From Candidatus Latescibacterota bacterium (GTDB lineage Bacteria > Latescibacterota > UBA2968): a DNA stretch of 35,280 nt. The stretch covers positions 1-35,280 of the forward strand of contig JAJDYX010000044.1 of NCBI GenBank assembly GCA_022824945.1, given 5' to 3'. The notes below the pieces were generated by a model. It ran no database searches and had not been told where the DNA came from. It was given only the letters and a program-made list of their open reading frames with translations. Both the position numbers and the translations under genes were made by a program. Positions 8,108 to 15,437 of this stretch are shown one piece after another; within the stretch, counting starts at the first letter, position 1; the number at the start of each line of letters is the position of its first letter.

Positions 8108-8650
8108 ATGGACCTCATGATACAACAACTCATCCCCGAAACCATTGACATCCGTCAAAACGGCGACCGCCTGCTCCTCACAGCCGACGGAGAAGAACTG
8201 CACATCGATCACATCGTGCGGTGTTTTCCCTTTTCCACGCCCGACCAATGGATCAGCCTCCGCGACCGGGACGGAACCGAACTCGGCCTCTTACCCACAC
8301 TCGACGGGTTAAACACACAATCGCGGGCACGCGTTGAAGAACACCTCAAAAACCGCTATGACATCCCCCAAATCCAGACCATACTCAACATCGAAAGCAA
8401 CAAAGAAGGCGGCACAAACTGGGACATCGACACCAACGCGGGACCTATGAGCTTCACAATCCGCGGCGATCAGAACCTCAACCTCAACGCATTTCCCGAA
8501 ATCGTATTCACCGACGCCATCACGCGCAAACGCTATAAAATCCCCGACTATACCAAACTCGACCGCGCCAGTCAAAAAATCGCCCGCGCGTACCTGCCCA
8601 TGAGTTCTCGCCACTACTCCGGACGCCGAGGTGGCAGAAGTAGAAGATAA
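8108..8650 (+). CDS. DUF1854 family protein
   Basis: 180 residues from ATG 8108, chosen because it follows the ABC stop (TAA 8104-8106) by a single base and matches the DUF1854 N-terminus; longer reading runs through the ABC gene in another frame. The body includes Phe-Pro-Phe-Ser-Thr-Pro-Asp-Gln-Trp-Ile-Ser-Leu-Arg-Asp-Arg-Asp-Gly (residues ~39-55), a conserved DUF1854 segment. The protein ends in an Arg/Gly-rich tail. It has no signal peptide or membrane segment. It is probably an accessory factor of the adjacent ABC exporter, based only on conserved pairing. Last gene of the operon; a strong terminator follows. Confidence 0.85.
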   Translation: MDLMIQQLIPETIDIRQNGDRLLLTADGEELHIDHIVRCFPFSTPDQWISLRDRDGTELGLLPTLDGLNTQSRARVEEHLKNRYDIPQIQTILNIESNKEGGTNWDIDTNAGPMSFTIRGDQNLNLNAFPEIVFTDAITRKRYKIPDYTKLDRASQKIARAYLPMSSRHYSGRRGGRSRR

Positions 8651-8685
8651 AAAAAAAGCCGACCACAATGTGGTCGGCTTTTTTT
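8651..8685. terminator. Bidirectional terminator between convergent operons
   Basis: AAAAAAAGCCGACCACA followed by its mirror complement TGTGGTCGGCTTTTTTT gives a near-perfect 35-bp palindrome with A/T tails on both sides. It ends the NamZ-DUF1854 operon (+). The proteasome operon (-) ends on it too: the PafA stop codon (8684-8686) overlaps the T tail. Confidence 0.93.
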
Positions 8686-10141
8686 ACGTTTTTCGTCTCA
8701 ACCCCATCATCTTCGACGCGATCTCGACCTCCTCGGCAAACGCCTCTGCCTCCTCGTCATACGTATCAAACGGATCTCGGAAACTCAAATGGAATTCATT
8801 TTCCAAATACACCGAATCCCAATCCACAATATACCGCACCCGATTTTGCGACAACGTCTTCACCATCGCCGCCCGCGCCTTTGCCCGCGTATCAGCCGGA
8901 GGCGTCCCACAAGCCTCTTCAACGCGCTCATCCGTCAACACGCGCTGCATCTTACCCTGCTGCACCAGATCAAAATACAACCCGCGATTGGGATCGATAT
9001 TGTGATACTCCAAATCCAAACTCTGCAACCACGGATCGTTCCAACTCAAATTCTCCGACTCGCGAAACGCATCCAACAACCACTTCTTAGCCACCCAGTC
9101 CAAACGATCTGTCAACTGCATCGGATCGGACGCCAGATCATCCAGTGTGCGCTCCCACTCATTCAGCACCCAATCTGACTCCTCATCCAAACCTCTCAAG
9201 TGGCGCTGCGCCAAATCCAAATACGTGCGCTGTATATCAATAGCCGAAATAGACCGCCCATTCTGCCGGTCCAGAATCCACTTATACGTCGGATCCCGCG
9301 AAATCTCCTTCAATGCCCACACGGGATCCCCCAGCCCCACATCCTGGGGAAAAATTTTGCGCTCCAAGAGATTCAGCACCATCGCAGTCGTACCAACCTT
9401 CAGAGCCGTCGCATACTCCGACATATTCGAATCGCCCACCAAAAGGTGCAAACGGCGGTACTTGCTGTGATCTGCCAACGGTTCATCTCGCGTATTAATA
9501 ATCGCGCGAGAAAACTGAATCCACTGATAAATCTCTGTCACAATATGATCGGCACGCTGAGAAATCTGGAAAGAAACCGCATCCTCTGGATCGGCGGTAT
9601 CTCGCACATTTTGTCCATAATAATAAAAACTATCATCATAACTACCCACGCGACCTGCACCGCAAAAAATTTGGCGCGTCACCAAAAACGGCAACAACGC
9701 GGGAATCACAACCGTGGAAAACGGCACATTGCGCCTGACCAGATAATTTTCATGACAGCCAAACGTCGCACCCGTATAATGATCGATATTATTCTTCAAA
9801 AACGAAGCTTCTTTAGCCAACCCCAGCGCGTGCAATGCCCGATACAAAATACAATCGCCCGCCCGATCAAAAGCCACAATATCCCACAACCCCATACACT
9901 CCGGCGTGGCGTATTCCAGATGCCCCATATCGATATAAACCCGCCCCGCATTAAACAAAAAACCCCCATTGCCCGGGGGTTCATCCCGTCCGCGATAGTG
10001 AATATCCACAATCCCCATTCGGTCAACGTGAAAAATGTGATCCTTTACCTTCACCGAAATCGTATCTGGACTCACAAAACCCTCGTGCTCGGGTGCCAAA
10101 CACCCATACTCGGTTTCTATGCCAAAAATGCGATCTCTCAT
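8684..10141 (-). CDS. pafA: Pup--protein ligase PafA
   Basis: 485 residues. PafA couples the C-terminal Glu of Pup to lysines of target proteins using ATP. The N-terminus FGIETEYG carries the conserved Glu9 that positions Mg-ATP. VYIDMGHLEYATPE holds Asp71, equivalent to the catalytic Asp of the PafA/Dop fold, and NTRDEPLADHSKYRRLH and VGDSNMSE are conserved. It lacks the Dop-loop insertion and ends in an FRDPFDTYDEE segment like PafA rather than Dop. The usual Ser-His-Pro-Glu-Tyr is Gly-His-Leu-Glu-Tyr here. ATG 10141 overlaps the PrcA stop by 4 bp (ATGA), so translation is coupled. Last gene of the operon. Confidence 0.93.
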   Translation of the reverse strand: MRDRIFGIETEYGCLAPEHEGFVSPDTISVKVKDHIFHVDRMGIVDIHYRGRDEPPGNGGFLFNAGRVYIDMGHLEYATPECMGLWDIVAFDRAGDCILYRALHALGLAKEASFLKNNIDHYTGATFGCHENYLVRRNVPFSTVVIPALLPFLVTRQIFCGAGRVGSYDDSFYYYGQNVRDTADPEDAVSFQISQRADHIVTEIYQWIQFSRAIINTRDEPLADHSKYRRLHLLVGDSNMSEYATALKVGTTAMVLNLLERKIFPQDVGLGDPVWALKEISRDPTYKWILDRQNGRSISAIDIQRTYLDLAQRHLRGLDEESDWVLNEWERTLDDLASDPMQLTDRLDWVAKKWLLDAFRESENLSWNDPWLQSLDLEYHNIDPNRGLYFDLVQQGKMQRVLTDERVEEACGTPPADTRAKARAAMVKTLSQNRVRYIVDWDSVYLENEFHLSFRDPFDTYDEEAEAFAEEVEIASKMMGLRRKT

Positions 10142-10938
10142 TGGGACCCCTCAATGAACCCCGCCAGAGCGGGCGCAATTTCTTCAGCATCGACATTGCG
10201 GTACTTATTTTTACCCACCTGCGACCGCCCCAGCACCACCGCCTCCACCTCCATATCCTTCAACGCCGTCCCAAGCACATCCGCCACATCCACCCCTCCA
10301 GCCACCTGCTCCAACTCGTCGGCATCGGTAGGCACCTCGTCCATCTTCCCAATCCACCGCCCAATTGCCCAGGCGCGAAGCGCAGCATCTGCGGCATCAG
10401 AAAGAGACAACGCCCTCGTATCCAGCCCCGACAACTCGCGCACCATCATCACATCTGCCTCCACAACGCCCCCCACAGCAACACACCCCTCGTGCCGGTA
10501 AAACGCGCCATCGTAATCCACCGTATAAAAAATCTGCACGCCCTCCTGCCCATCTAACTCCGCCAGAAGCACCCGCGCCAAAAACGGAGACCGCACCACA
10601 TCGTCAAACCCCGCCTTCATCGCAGGACCCAGACCAAAATACACAATTTGACGCAACGTCACATCGTCCTCAGAATAATTAAACCCAATCGAATGCGCCA
10701 TATCAATCGCAGCCTGCCTGAGCTTCTCGATATCCGTCGAATGCCCAATCGCCGCAAGCCCGATGCAATCGTACACCTCAAACACCTTTTGCTGACTCTG
10801 CGACAGCGTCAGCAACAAAATCCCATCCTCGTACCCCACACCCACAACCGGACTCCCCTGCCGGATCTGATCTTCAATATACTCGCGCCGATTCGCAACA
10901 GCCTCTGCCCAGCGATACGGCTCATCTGACAACATCAT
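10138..10938 (-). CDS. prcA: Proteasome subunit alpha (PrcA)
   Basis: 266 residues. It forms the outer, non-catalytic rings that gate the 20S core. The Met-Leu-Ser-Asp-Glu-Pro-Tyr-Arg-Trp-Ala start and the following helix match bacterial alpha subunits, as do SPVVGVGYEDGILLLT (~29-44) and the Gln-Gln-Lys-Val-Phe-Glu-Val-Tyr-Asp...Gly-Leu-Ala-Ala-Ile-Gly-His core. There is no Thr-Thr processing site, as expected for alpha. The C-terminal ~60 residues are acidic. ATG 10938 overlaps the PrcB stop by 4 bp; a second Met follows directly. Its surface would bind the C-termini of the ARC ring. Confidence 0.92.
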   Translation of the reverse strand: MMLSDEPYRWAEAVANRREYIEDQIRQGSPVVGVGYEDGILLLTLSQSQQKVFEVYDCIGLAAIGHSTDIEKLRQAAIDMAHSIGFNYSEDDVTLRQIVYFGLGPAMKAGFDDVVRSPFLARVLLAELDGQEGVQIFYTVDYDGAFYRHEGCVAVGGVVEADVMMVRELSGLDTRALSLSDAADAALRAWAIGRWIGKMDEVPTDADELEQVAGGVDVADVLGTALKDMEVEAVVLGRSQVGKNKYRNVDAEEIAPALAGFIEGSQ

Positions 10939-11738
10939 GCGCGTCCCGCCTCCTCCCCATCCACGTATTGAACATAAAGCTGTCGCAACTCCTCGGTCTC
11001 GATCTCCGCAAGACCCGACGCCGTAATCGTCTTCACCGACGGAAAAATATCAGCCGACCGCTCGTATCGACCCGTCGCCGAATCGTATTCCGAGGCCGTA
11101 TCCAGAAGCTGAAGCGCGTGTCCGATAGCCGCATCGCGATCCATCTCCACAAACCGCCGACCGCTCCAGCGATTCAAATAATACATCGCCCCGCGAATCG
11201 CCGGCGACCCCGACCCCGTCGTCGTAAAATCGGCACTCTCAAACTGCGCCCCCAGCGCATCGTAAAAATAAATTTTACCCCGCGCATCTGCCTGGTCATA
11301 CGTCGCAAAAATCGGAATCACAGCACCAATACCCTGCATCGCCATCGGCAGATTATCCTTAATCAACAGCGACAACCGGCGCAACTTCGCCTGCAAACTC
11401 ATCTCCTGAAGCAAACGACGGCGATAATACTGAAATGCATGCTCCAAAATGCGCGCGATCTCAAACGCAATAGAAGGCGACCCCGAAATCGCCATCACCG
11501 AATACGCATCCAGATCAATCACCTTATCCGCGCGATCGTAAAGCACCATATTGCCCGCAGTGGCGCGGCGGTCACCTGCGACAAGCACCCCATCGGCATA
11601 TTGAAATGCCAGAATCGTCGTCGCATCCGTCGGCTCAAAAGGCAAATCGCGCTCGGCCTTCACATCGCCCAAATTCTCACCCGGGAACCGGTAGCCCGTC
11701 TGCCGCAGCAAATCGACAAAATCCCCACCTGATTGCAT
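10935..11738 (-). CDS. prcB: Proteasome subunit beta (PrcB), catalytic
   Basis: 267 residues. It forms the inner proteolytic rings. By alignment to bacterial beta subunits the propeptide is 39 residues and the mature N-terminus begins at Thr40 in DATTILAFQY. Asp56 (AGDRRAT) and Lys72 (DKV) then fall exactly at mature positions 17 and 33, completing the Thr1/Asp17/Lys33 site. GSGSP, MAMQG and YDSATG are further family motifs. The residue before Thr1 is Ala, where actinobacterial and archaeal beta subunits have Gly. ATG 11738 lies 3 bp after the Pup stop with only a weak SD, so it is probably coupled to pup translation. Confidence 0.93.
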   Translation of the reverse strand: MQSGGDFVDLLRQTGYRFPGENLGDVKAERDLPFEPTDATTILAFQYADGVLVAGDRRATAGNMVLYDRADKVIDLDAYSVMAISGSPSIAFEIARILEHAFQYYRRRLLQEMSLQAKLRRLSLLIKDNLPMAMQGIGAVIPIFATYDQADARGKIYFYDALGAQFESADFTTTGSGSPAIRGAMYYLNRWSGRRFVEMDRDAAIGHALQLLDTASEYDSATGRYERSADIFPSVKTITASGLAEIETEELRQLYVQYVDGEEAGRA

Positions 11739-11741
11739 AAT

Positions 11742-11933
11742 CTACTCGCCTGTACGCTGGCGATAACGCCGCGCCTGATTGGGATCAACGCGCCGCATGC
11801 GCCGCAGCAAATCGCGTGTATCTGGCCGCTCCACCTTCGGGCGTGCAGGGCCACCATCGCCATCATCGCCCGGACCAGGTCCGCCCGGATCGACTGGCTT
11901 CGTCCGTCGCTCAAACTGTAAGACCTTATCCAT
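11742..11933 (-). CDS. pup: Prokaryotic ubiquitin-like protein Pup (UBact type)
   Basis: 63 residues, the usual Pup size. A strong SD (AAGGAGG, 11940-11946) is 6 bp before ATG 11933. The chain is hydrophilic and disordered: a Pro/Gly/Asp-rich middle (residues ~15-30), then a basic helix-forming part (~38-60) expected to bind the ARC coiled coil. It ends Arg-Thr-Gly-Glu, matching the R-[T/S]-G-[E/Q] ending described for UBact, the Pup homologue of Gram-negative phyla. Because the last residue is already Glu, no deamidation by Dop is needed before ligation. The position between dop and prcB is the canonical one. Confidence 0.93.
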   Translation of the reverse strand: MDKVLQFERRTKPVDPGGPGPGDDGDGGPARPKVERPDTRDLLRRMRRVDPNQARRYRQRTGE

Positions 11934-11971
11934 CTACGGCCTCCTTGAAAAAATGTCTGAATCAGAGCCTG

Positions 11972-11994
11972 CACTGGAATGATTCTATCCAGTG
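11972..11994 (-). promoter_or_regulatory. Hairpin in pup leader
   Basis: CACTGGA (11972-11978) and TCCAGTG (11988-11994) form a 7-bp stem with a 9-nt loop, about 25 bp upstream of the pup SD. It lies just inside the transcript predicted from the 12003-12030 promoter. Role unknown. Confidence 0.4.
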
Positions 11995-12033
11995 ATTACA
12001 GGATTATAGGATGAACAGGATGAAAATCAAAGC
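11990..12033. repeat. Dispersed GGATTA/GGATGAACAGGAT repeat
   Basis: The unit reads GATTACAGGATTATAGG, then ATGAACAGGATGAAAATCAA. A diverged copy is at 30019-30061. Similar sequences recur between genes in many unrelated environmental bacteria (from general knowledge). Confidence 0.7.
12003..12030 (-). promoter_or_regulatory. Candidate promoter for pup within a dispersed repeat
   Basis: On the minus strand TTGATT (12030-12025), a 16-bp spacer and TATAAT (12008-12003) give a plausible sigma-70 promoter, with a start near 11996 and about 60 nt of leader before the pup ATG. The -10 lies inside a dispersed AGGAT-type repeat (11990-12033). The related copy at 30019-30061 has TCTAAT instead. Confidence 0.45.
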
Positions 12034-12035
12034 CT

Positions 12036-12129
12036 GCCCCTGCATGATTTTGAGCAGGGGGCAAAACCCTCTGGATCGCGGCTAACAGCCTGCCGCGATG
12101 ACGGGCGGGTTTGAAACCCGCCCCTACGG
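12036..12129. repeat. Nested-palindrome repeat, copy A (dop-pup gap)
   Basis: Three consecutive hairpins: GCCCCTGC/GCAGGGGGC (12036-12062), ATCGCGGC/GCCGCGAT (~12073-12100) and GGGCGGGTTT/AAACCCGCCC (~12103-12124). On the minus strand the second hairpin is followed by CCAGAGGGTTTT, a terminator-like tail. The Dop stop codon (12124-12126) is formed by the CCCCTAC end of the repeat. Related copies lie at 17506-17570, 17713-17740, 19861-19888, 30179-30226 and 34129-34250. Confidence 0.8.
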
Positions 12130-13650
12130 ATCTACCTTGTCCAACGCAGCTAAAAAACTATCCAACGTCTCCGAACGATCCAACACCTCATTATAACGCT
12201 CCACCCGCTCTTCATCCACCAATAATTTCATATCCACCGCATGCTGCCGGCCATTGCGCTTAAACACAATGCGATCCCAGTTAATTGACGACACATAATC
12301 GCCGAACTTCTCCAAACTGCGCCCTCGAAAATACGCCCGCGTGCCCGAAGGCGGTTCCGACATCGCCGCAGCCACCTCATCATCGCCCACCAAACGCACC
12401 ATCTGCCCCTGCGACTCCAGCAAATAATACAACCCCGCCTCCCGATCCACATTGCTATACTCCAGATCCTGACTCTGCATCCAGAACAAATCATCTGGAT
12501 TATCCCACGCCAGATTCTCCGCCTCGCAAAAACTATCGATCAACCACTTCTTCGTCACCCAATCGCACACACCCACCAGATCCATTGGATCGCGGCTCAA
12601 TTTCCCCAACACATCGTCCCACGCCGACAACACCCAATCCGTCTCTCGATCCCGCCCGGCAAACTCGCGCCGTGCCAAACTCAAAAACGCATCCTGAATC
12701 TCAACCGCGGGAACGAGACGATGACCGGGACCCTCCACCTCAACCAACCACGCATGCGACTGATCCCGCGCAATATTCTTCATCGCCGCAATCGGATCCT
12801 TCAACCGATAATCCGGCAAACAATCCGCCTCAATCAAATCGATCACCAGCGCCGTTGTCCCCACCTTAAGCGCCGTCATATACTCCGACATATTGGCATC
12901 GCCCACAATCACATGCAACCGCCGATATTGCGCTGCATCTGCGTGGGGTTCATCGCGCGTATTCACAACCGGACGCTTGTGCATCGTATCCACACTCGCG
13001 ATCACCTCAAAAAACTCCGCGCGCTGCGACAACTGATAAATCGGTGCGCGATCCTCCCGCTCAACCCCCACCTTCCCAGCCCCACAAAAAATTTGTCGCG
13101 TGGGGAAAAACAACAACAACCCCTGCAATATACGCTCGAAAGGCACTGAGCGATCCATCAAATAATTCTCGTGACACCCATAGCTATGCCCTTCAAAATC
13201 CGTATTATTCTTATACATCCGCACAACGCCCTGATCCAGCATCTCCGTGCGCCGCTGCGCGCAAATATCCACAATGCGCTCCCCCGCCTTATCCTGTGCC
13301 ACAAGCTCAAACAAACTCACGCACTCACCCGTCGAATACTCCGGATGTGTATGATCGTTATAAAACCGGGACCCATTGTAAATAATCAAATCGCTCTTCA
13401 ATTCCTTAAACGGAATTTTACGCTTGCGGTCCTGTTGCAAATGCACCTTCTCATCGACATCATTCAACAGATTTTTAACCTCAAATCCCCGCTCATCCCG
13501 ACGGGGATTCTCCAGCCGATAATCCCACAACGGGACAAACTTACCCTGCTGATAGCACCGAATCAAGTGCATGGACTCCTCCACCACATCGACCTTATCC
13601 ACCCCGTCAATCGTGATTCCGTATTCTGTTTCCAAACCGAATAAGCGCAT
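12124..13650 (-). CDS. dop: Depupylase/deamidase Dop
   Basis: 508 residues from ATG 13650, chosen because the conserved MRLFGLETEYG begins there and the ARC stop lies 1 bp upstream (TGA-T-ATG); longer reading would overlap ARC. Glu8 and Glu10 of the GLETE motif and Asp99 of the Asp-His-Thr-His-Pro-Glu-Tyr segment are the conserved ATP/Mg and catalytic positions. The WDYRLENPRRDERGF segment followed by a ~30-residue insertion (~56-90) is the Dop loop, which separates Dop from PafA; TRAYFRG near the C-terminus is also Dop-like. In actinobacteria Dop deamidates Pup-Gln and removes Pup from targets. With a Glu-ending Pup here, only removal is required. Confidence 0.92.
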   Translation of the reverse strand: MRLFGLETEYGITIDGVDKVDVVEESMHLIRCYQQGKFVPLWDYRLENPRRDERGFEVKNLLNDVDEKVHLQQDRKRKIPFKELKSDLIIYNGSRFYNDHTHPEYSTGECVSLFELVAQDKAGERIVDICAQRRTEMLDQGVVRMYKNNTDFEGHSYGCHENYLMDRSVPFERILQGLLLFFPTRQIFCGAGKVGVEREDRAPIYQLSQRAEFFEVIASVDTMHKRPVVNTRDEPHADAAQYRRLHVIVGDANMSEYMTALKVGTTALVIDLIEADCLPDYRLKDPIAAMKNIARDQSHAWLVEVEGPGHRLVPAVEIQDAFLSLARREFAGRDRETDWVLSAWDDVLGKLSRDPMDLVGVCDWVTKKWLIDSFCEAENLAWDNPDDLFWMQSQDLEYSNVDREAGLYYLLESQGQMVRLVGDDEVAAAMSEPPSGTRAYFRGRSLEKFGDYVSSINWDRIVFKRNGRQHAVDMKLLVDEERVERYNEVLDRSETLDSFLAALDKVDP

Positions 13651-13651
13651 A

Positions 13652-15298
13652 TCACACCACACCATGCCTTGAGGTGCGTCGCTCTCGCCTGGGCTTAATC
13701 GGTGCTGCGCGCACCACATTTTCCGGATCGTAATCCAGCAACTTCAACCAATCCTCTGTATTATCCGTCGGCGGGAAAATCTCATTCTCGCTATACTCGG
13801 TCTCAATCCCCGCGAGCAAATCGTCAAAACCAATCCCATCATCTGTACCCAACGCAATACACCGCTTAATCGCAATCTCCTTCGCGCGCTGTGCAATAGA
13901 CTCGAGAATTGCCCCACTGCACAGATCTCCGCGACTCAACACTTCCTTCCGACCGCTTCTAAGCGTCACCTCCAAAAAGCGCGTATCATCGCGCCTGACA
14001 TATATCTCTGCTATCGCGCGCGCCACCAGATCGTCAACTGCTGCCTTCGCATCGCCCTCATGCGCGTTCAACGCAGCCTCTGACAGCGGCAAATCAGCCG
14101 TCAAATAAATACCCAAAATCTCGCGCGCCGCATCCTCATCCGGACGAATAACCTTGATCTTGCGATCAATACGCCCCGGGCGCAAAATCGCCGGATCGAT
14201 CAAATCGGGGCGATTGGACGTCAAAATAATCACCACATCTTGCAGGGACTCGATCCCATCCATCTCGGAACAAAACATCGGCACAACCGTATTTGAAATA
14301 TTGTGCGACCGAATTGCCCGCCGCGTCCCCAAAACCGACTCTGCTTCATCGATAAACACCACCGGCAAAAACCCCTCGCGCCGCTTCTCCCGCGCCTGAG
14401 AAAAAATCTCGCGCACCTTGCGCTCCGACTCTCCCAACCACATATTCAAAATCTCAGGACCCTTAATATGCATAAAACACGCCTTGAGATTCAGGCCGTC
14501 TTCCTGCACCTGCCGCTCCAGATTGTACGCCGTCGCCTTCCCAATCAGCGTCTTGCCACACCCCGGCGGACCGTACAGCAAAAACCCCTTGGGCGTACTG
14601 TACTGAAACCGCTTAAACAACTCCGGATGCAACACCGGCATCTCAATCGTATCTTTAATCGCCTGAATCGCGTCCTTTTGTCCACCGATCTTTTCCCACG
14701 GCAAATCCGGAACTTCCTCCAGATAAAAATCCTTCACCTCGGCATGCGGCATCTTCTCCAACGCCACGCGAAAATGCGGATCAATACGCACCTCCTCGCC
14801 CGCCTTCAAAGCCTCGGCCTCCAGATCGGACCCCCGCAGCAGAACATGCGTCTGCGAACCGTGTTCTTGCCCCACCTGCAAACGCCCATCGTCCAGCACA
14901 TCGACAATTTTGCCCACAGTACCCGACGGAGACTCGCCCATATCGCCCACCACGGCAAATGCCTCATTGACCAGCACGCGCGTCCCCACCTTCAAACCGC
15001 GATCATCCAACCGCGAATCCACATTCGCATAATACTCCGCCCCGCCCACCGTGAGATACGCGACGCCATTCTCCGGCGGAGCCAACAGCGTCCCCACCCG
15101 ATTGGCCGGTGCCGTCACCTTCTCCAGCGCCCCTTCTAACTCCACAATCGTGCGCCTCGCCTCTTCAAACGTAATCTCATCCTCCTGAAGCTGCCGACGC
15201 AACTGGTACAACAGGGGCCGCCGTCGATCTGTCTCATCCATCGTCATCAAAATCTGATCGATAATCGACAATGACTGAAACGTATGCTGCATATCCAC
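13652..15298 (-). CDS. arc: Proteasome-activating AAA+ ATPase ARC/Mpa
   Basis: 548 residues as drawn from GTG 15298 (ATG 15292 also in frame). ARC forms a hexamer that binds pupylated proteins and threads them into the proteasome. An N-terminal coiled coil (~28-58, QLRRQLQEDEITFEEARRTI) binds Pup, OB-fold domains span ~65-165, and the AAA+ module has Walker A GPPGCGKT (~242-249), Walker B VVFIDEAES (~313-321) and SRH TSNRPDLIDPAILRPGRIDR. The frame stays open 20 codons upstream to an ATC at 15358 that has GGAGG at ideal spacing and a promoter at the right distance, so translation probably begins there. The C-terminus is RRERRTSRHGVV, without the Gln-Tyr-Leu gate-opening end of actinobacterial Mpa. 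Confidence 0.92.
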   Translation of the reverse strand: MDMQHTFQSLSIIDQILMTMDETDRRRPLLYQLRRQLQEDEITFEEARRTIVELEGALEKVTAPANRVGTLLAPPENGVAYLTVGGAEYYANVDSRLDDRGLKVGTRVLVNEAFAVVGDMGESPSGTVGKIVDVLDDGRLQVGQEHGSQTHVLLRGSDLEAEALKAGEEVRIDPHFRVALEKMPHAEVKDFYLEEVPDLPWEKIGGQKDAIQAIKDTIEMPVLHPELFKRFQYSTPKGFLLYGPPGCGKTLIGKATAYNLERQVQEDGLNLKACFMHIKGPEILNMWLGESERKVREIFSQAREKRREGFLPVVFIDEAESVLGTRRAIRSHNISNTVVPMFCSEMDGIESLQDVVIILTSNRPDLIDPAILRPGRIDRKIKVIRPDEDAAREILGIYLTADLPLSEAALNAHEGDAKAAVDDLVARAIAEIYVRRDDTRFLEVTLRSGRKEVLSRGDLCSGAILESIAQRAKEIAIKRCIALGTDDGIGFDDLLAGIETEYSENEIFPPTDNTEDWLKLLDYDPENVVRAAPIKPRRERRTSRHGVV

Positions 15299-15303
15299 AT
15301 AGT

Positions 15304-15322
15304 CCTGAAGAAAATCTTCAGG
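15304..15322 (-). promoter_or_regulatory. Stem-loop just upstream of annotated ARC GTG
   Basis: A perfect 8-bp stem CCTGAAGA/TCTTCAGG with a 3-nt loop. Its 3' arm contains the only SD-like sequence (CAGGA) for the GTG/ATG starts at 15298/15292. If translation starts at 15358, the hairpin is simply early coding sequence. Confidence 0.35.
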
Positions 15323-15358
15323 TGACTTTCTCTGACGATCAGAATCGCTGGTATTGAT

Positions 15359-15369
15359 GGTTCACCTCC
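15359..15369 (-). promoter_or_regulatory. Strong ribosome binding site before an ATC codon
   Basis: Minus-strand GGAGGTGAACC places GGAGG 6 nt before ATC (15358-15356). No ATG, GTG or TTG lies within the useful window, and the ATC is in frame with ARC. Confidence 0.5.
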
Positions 15370-15385
15370 GATCAGGATTTGCAGA

Positions 15386-15414
15386 AGAATACCACATCTA
15401 AAAACCCGTGTCAA
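15386..15414 (-). promoter_or_regulatory. Sigma-70-type promoter of the proteasome operon
   Basis: TTGACA (15414-15409), a 17-bp spacer, and TATTCT (15391-15386). The predicted start, near 15379, is about 10 nt before GGAGG and 21 nt before the ATC codon, a normal compact leader. It lies in the 15299-15437 gap upstream of ARC. Confidence 0.7.
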
Positions 15415-15437
15415 GCGTGTGCGGAACGACGCGTCTC

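Noticed and set aside
9200..10501. Long plus-strand open frame (433 codons) opposite PafA/PrcA
   Set aside because: Shadow of strongly supported minus-strand genes with conserved active sites; its translation is low-complexity Arg/His/Ile-rich with no family features.
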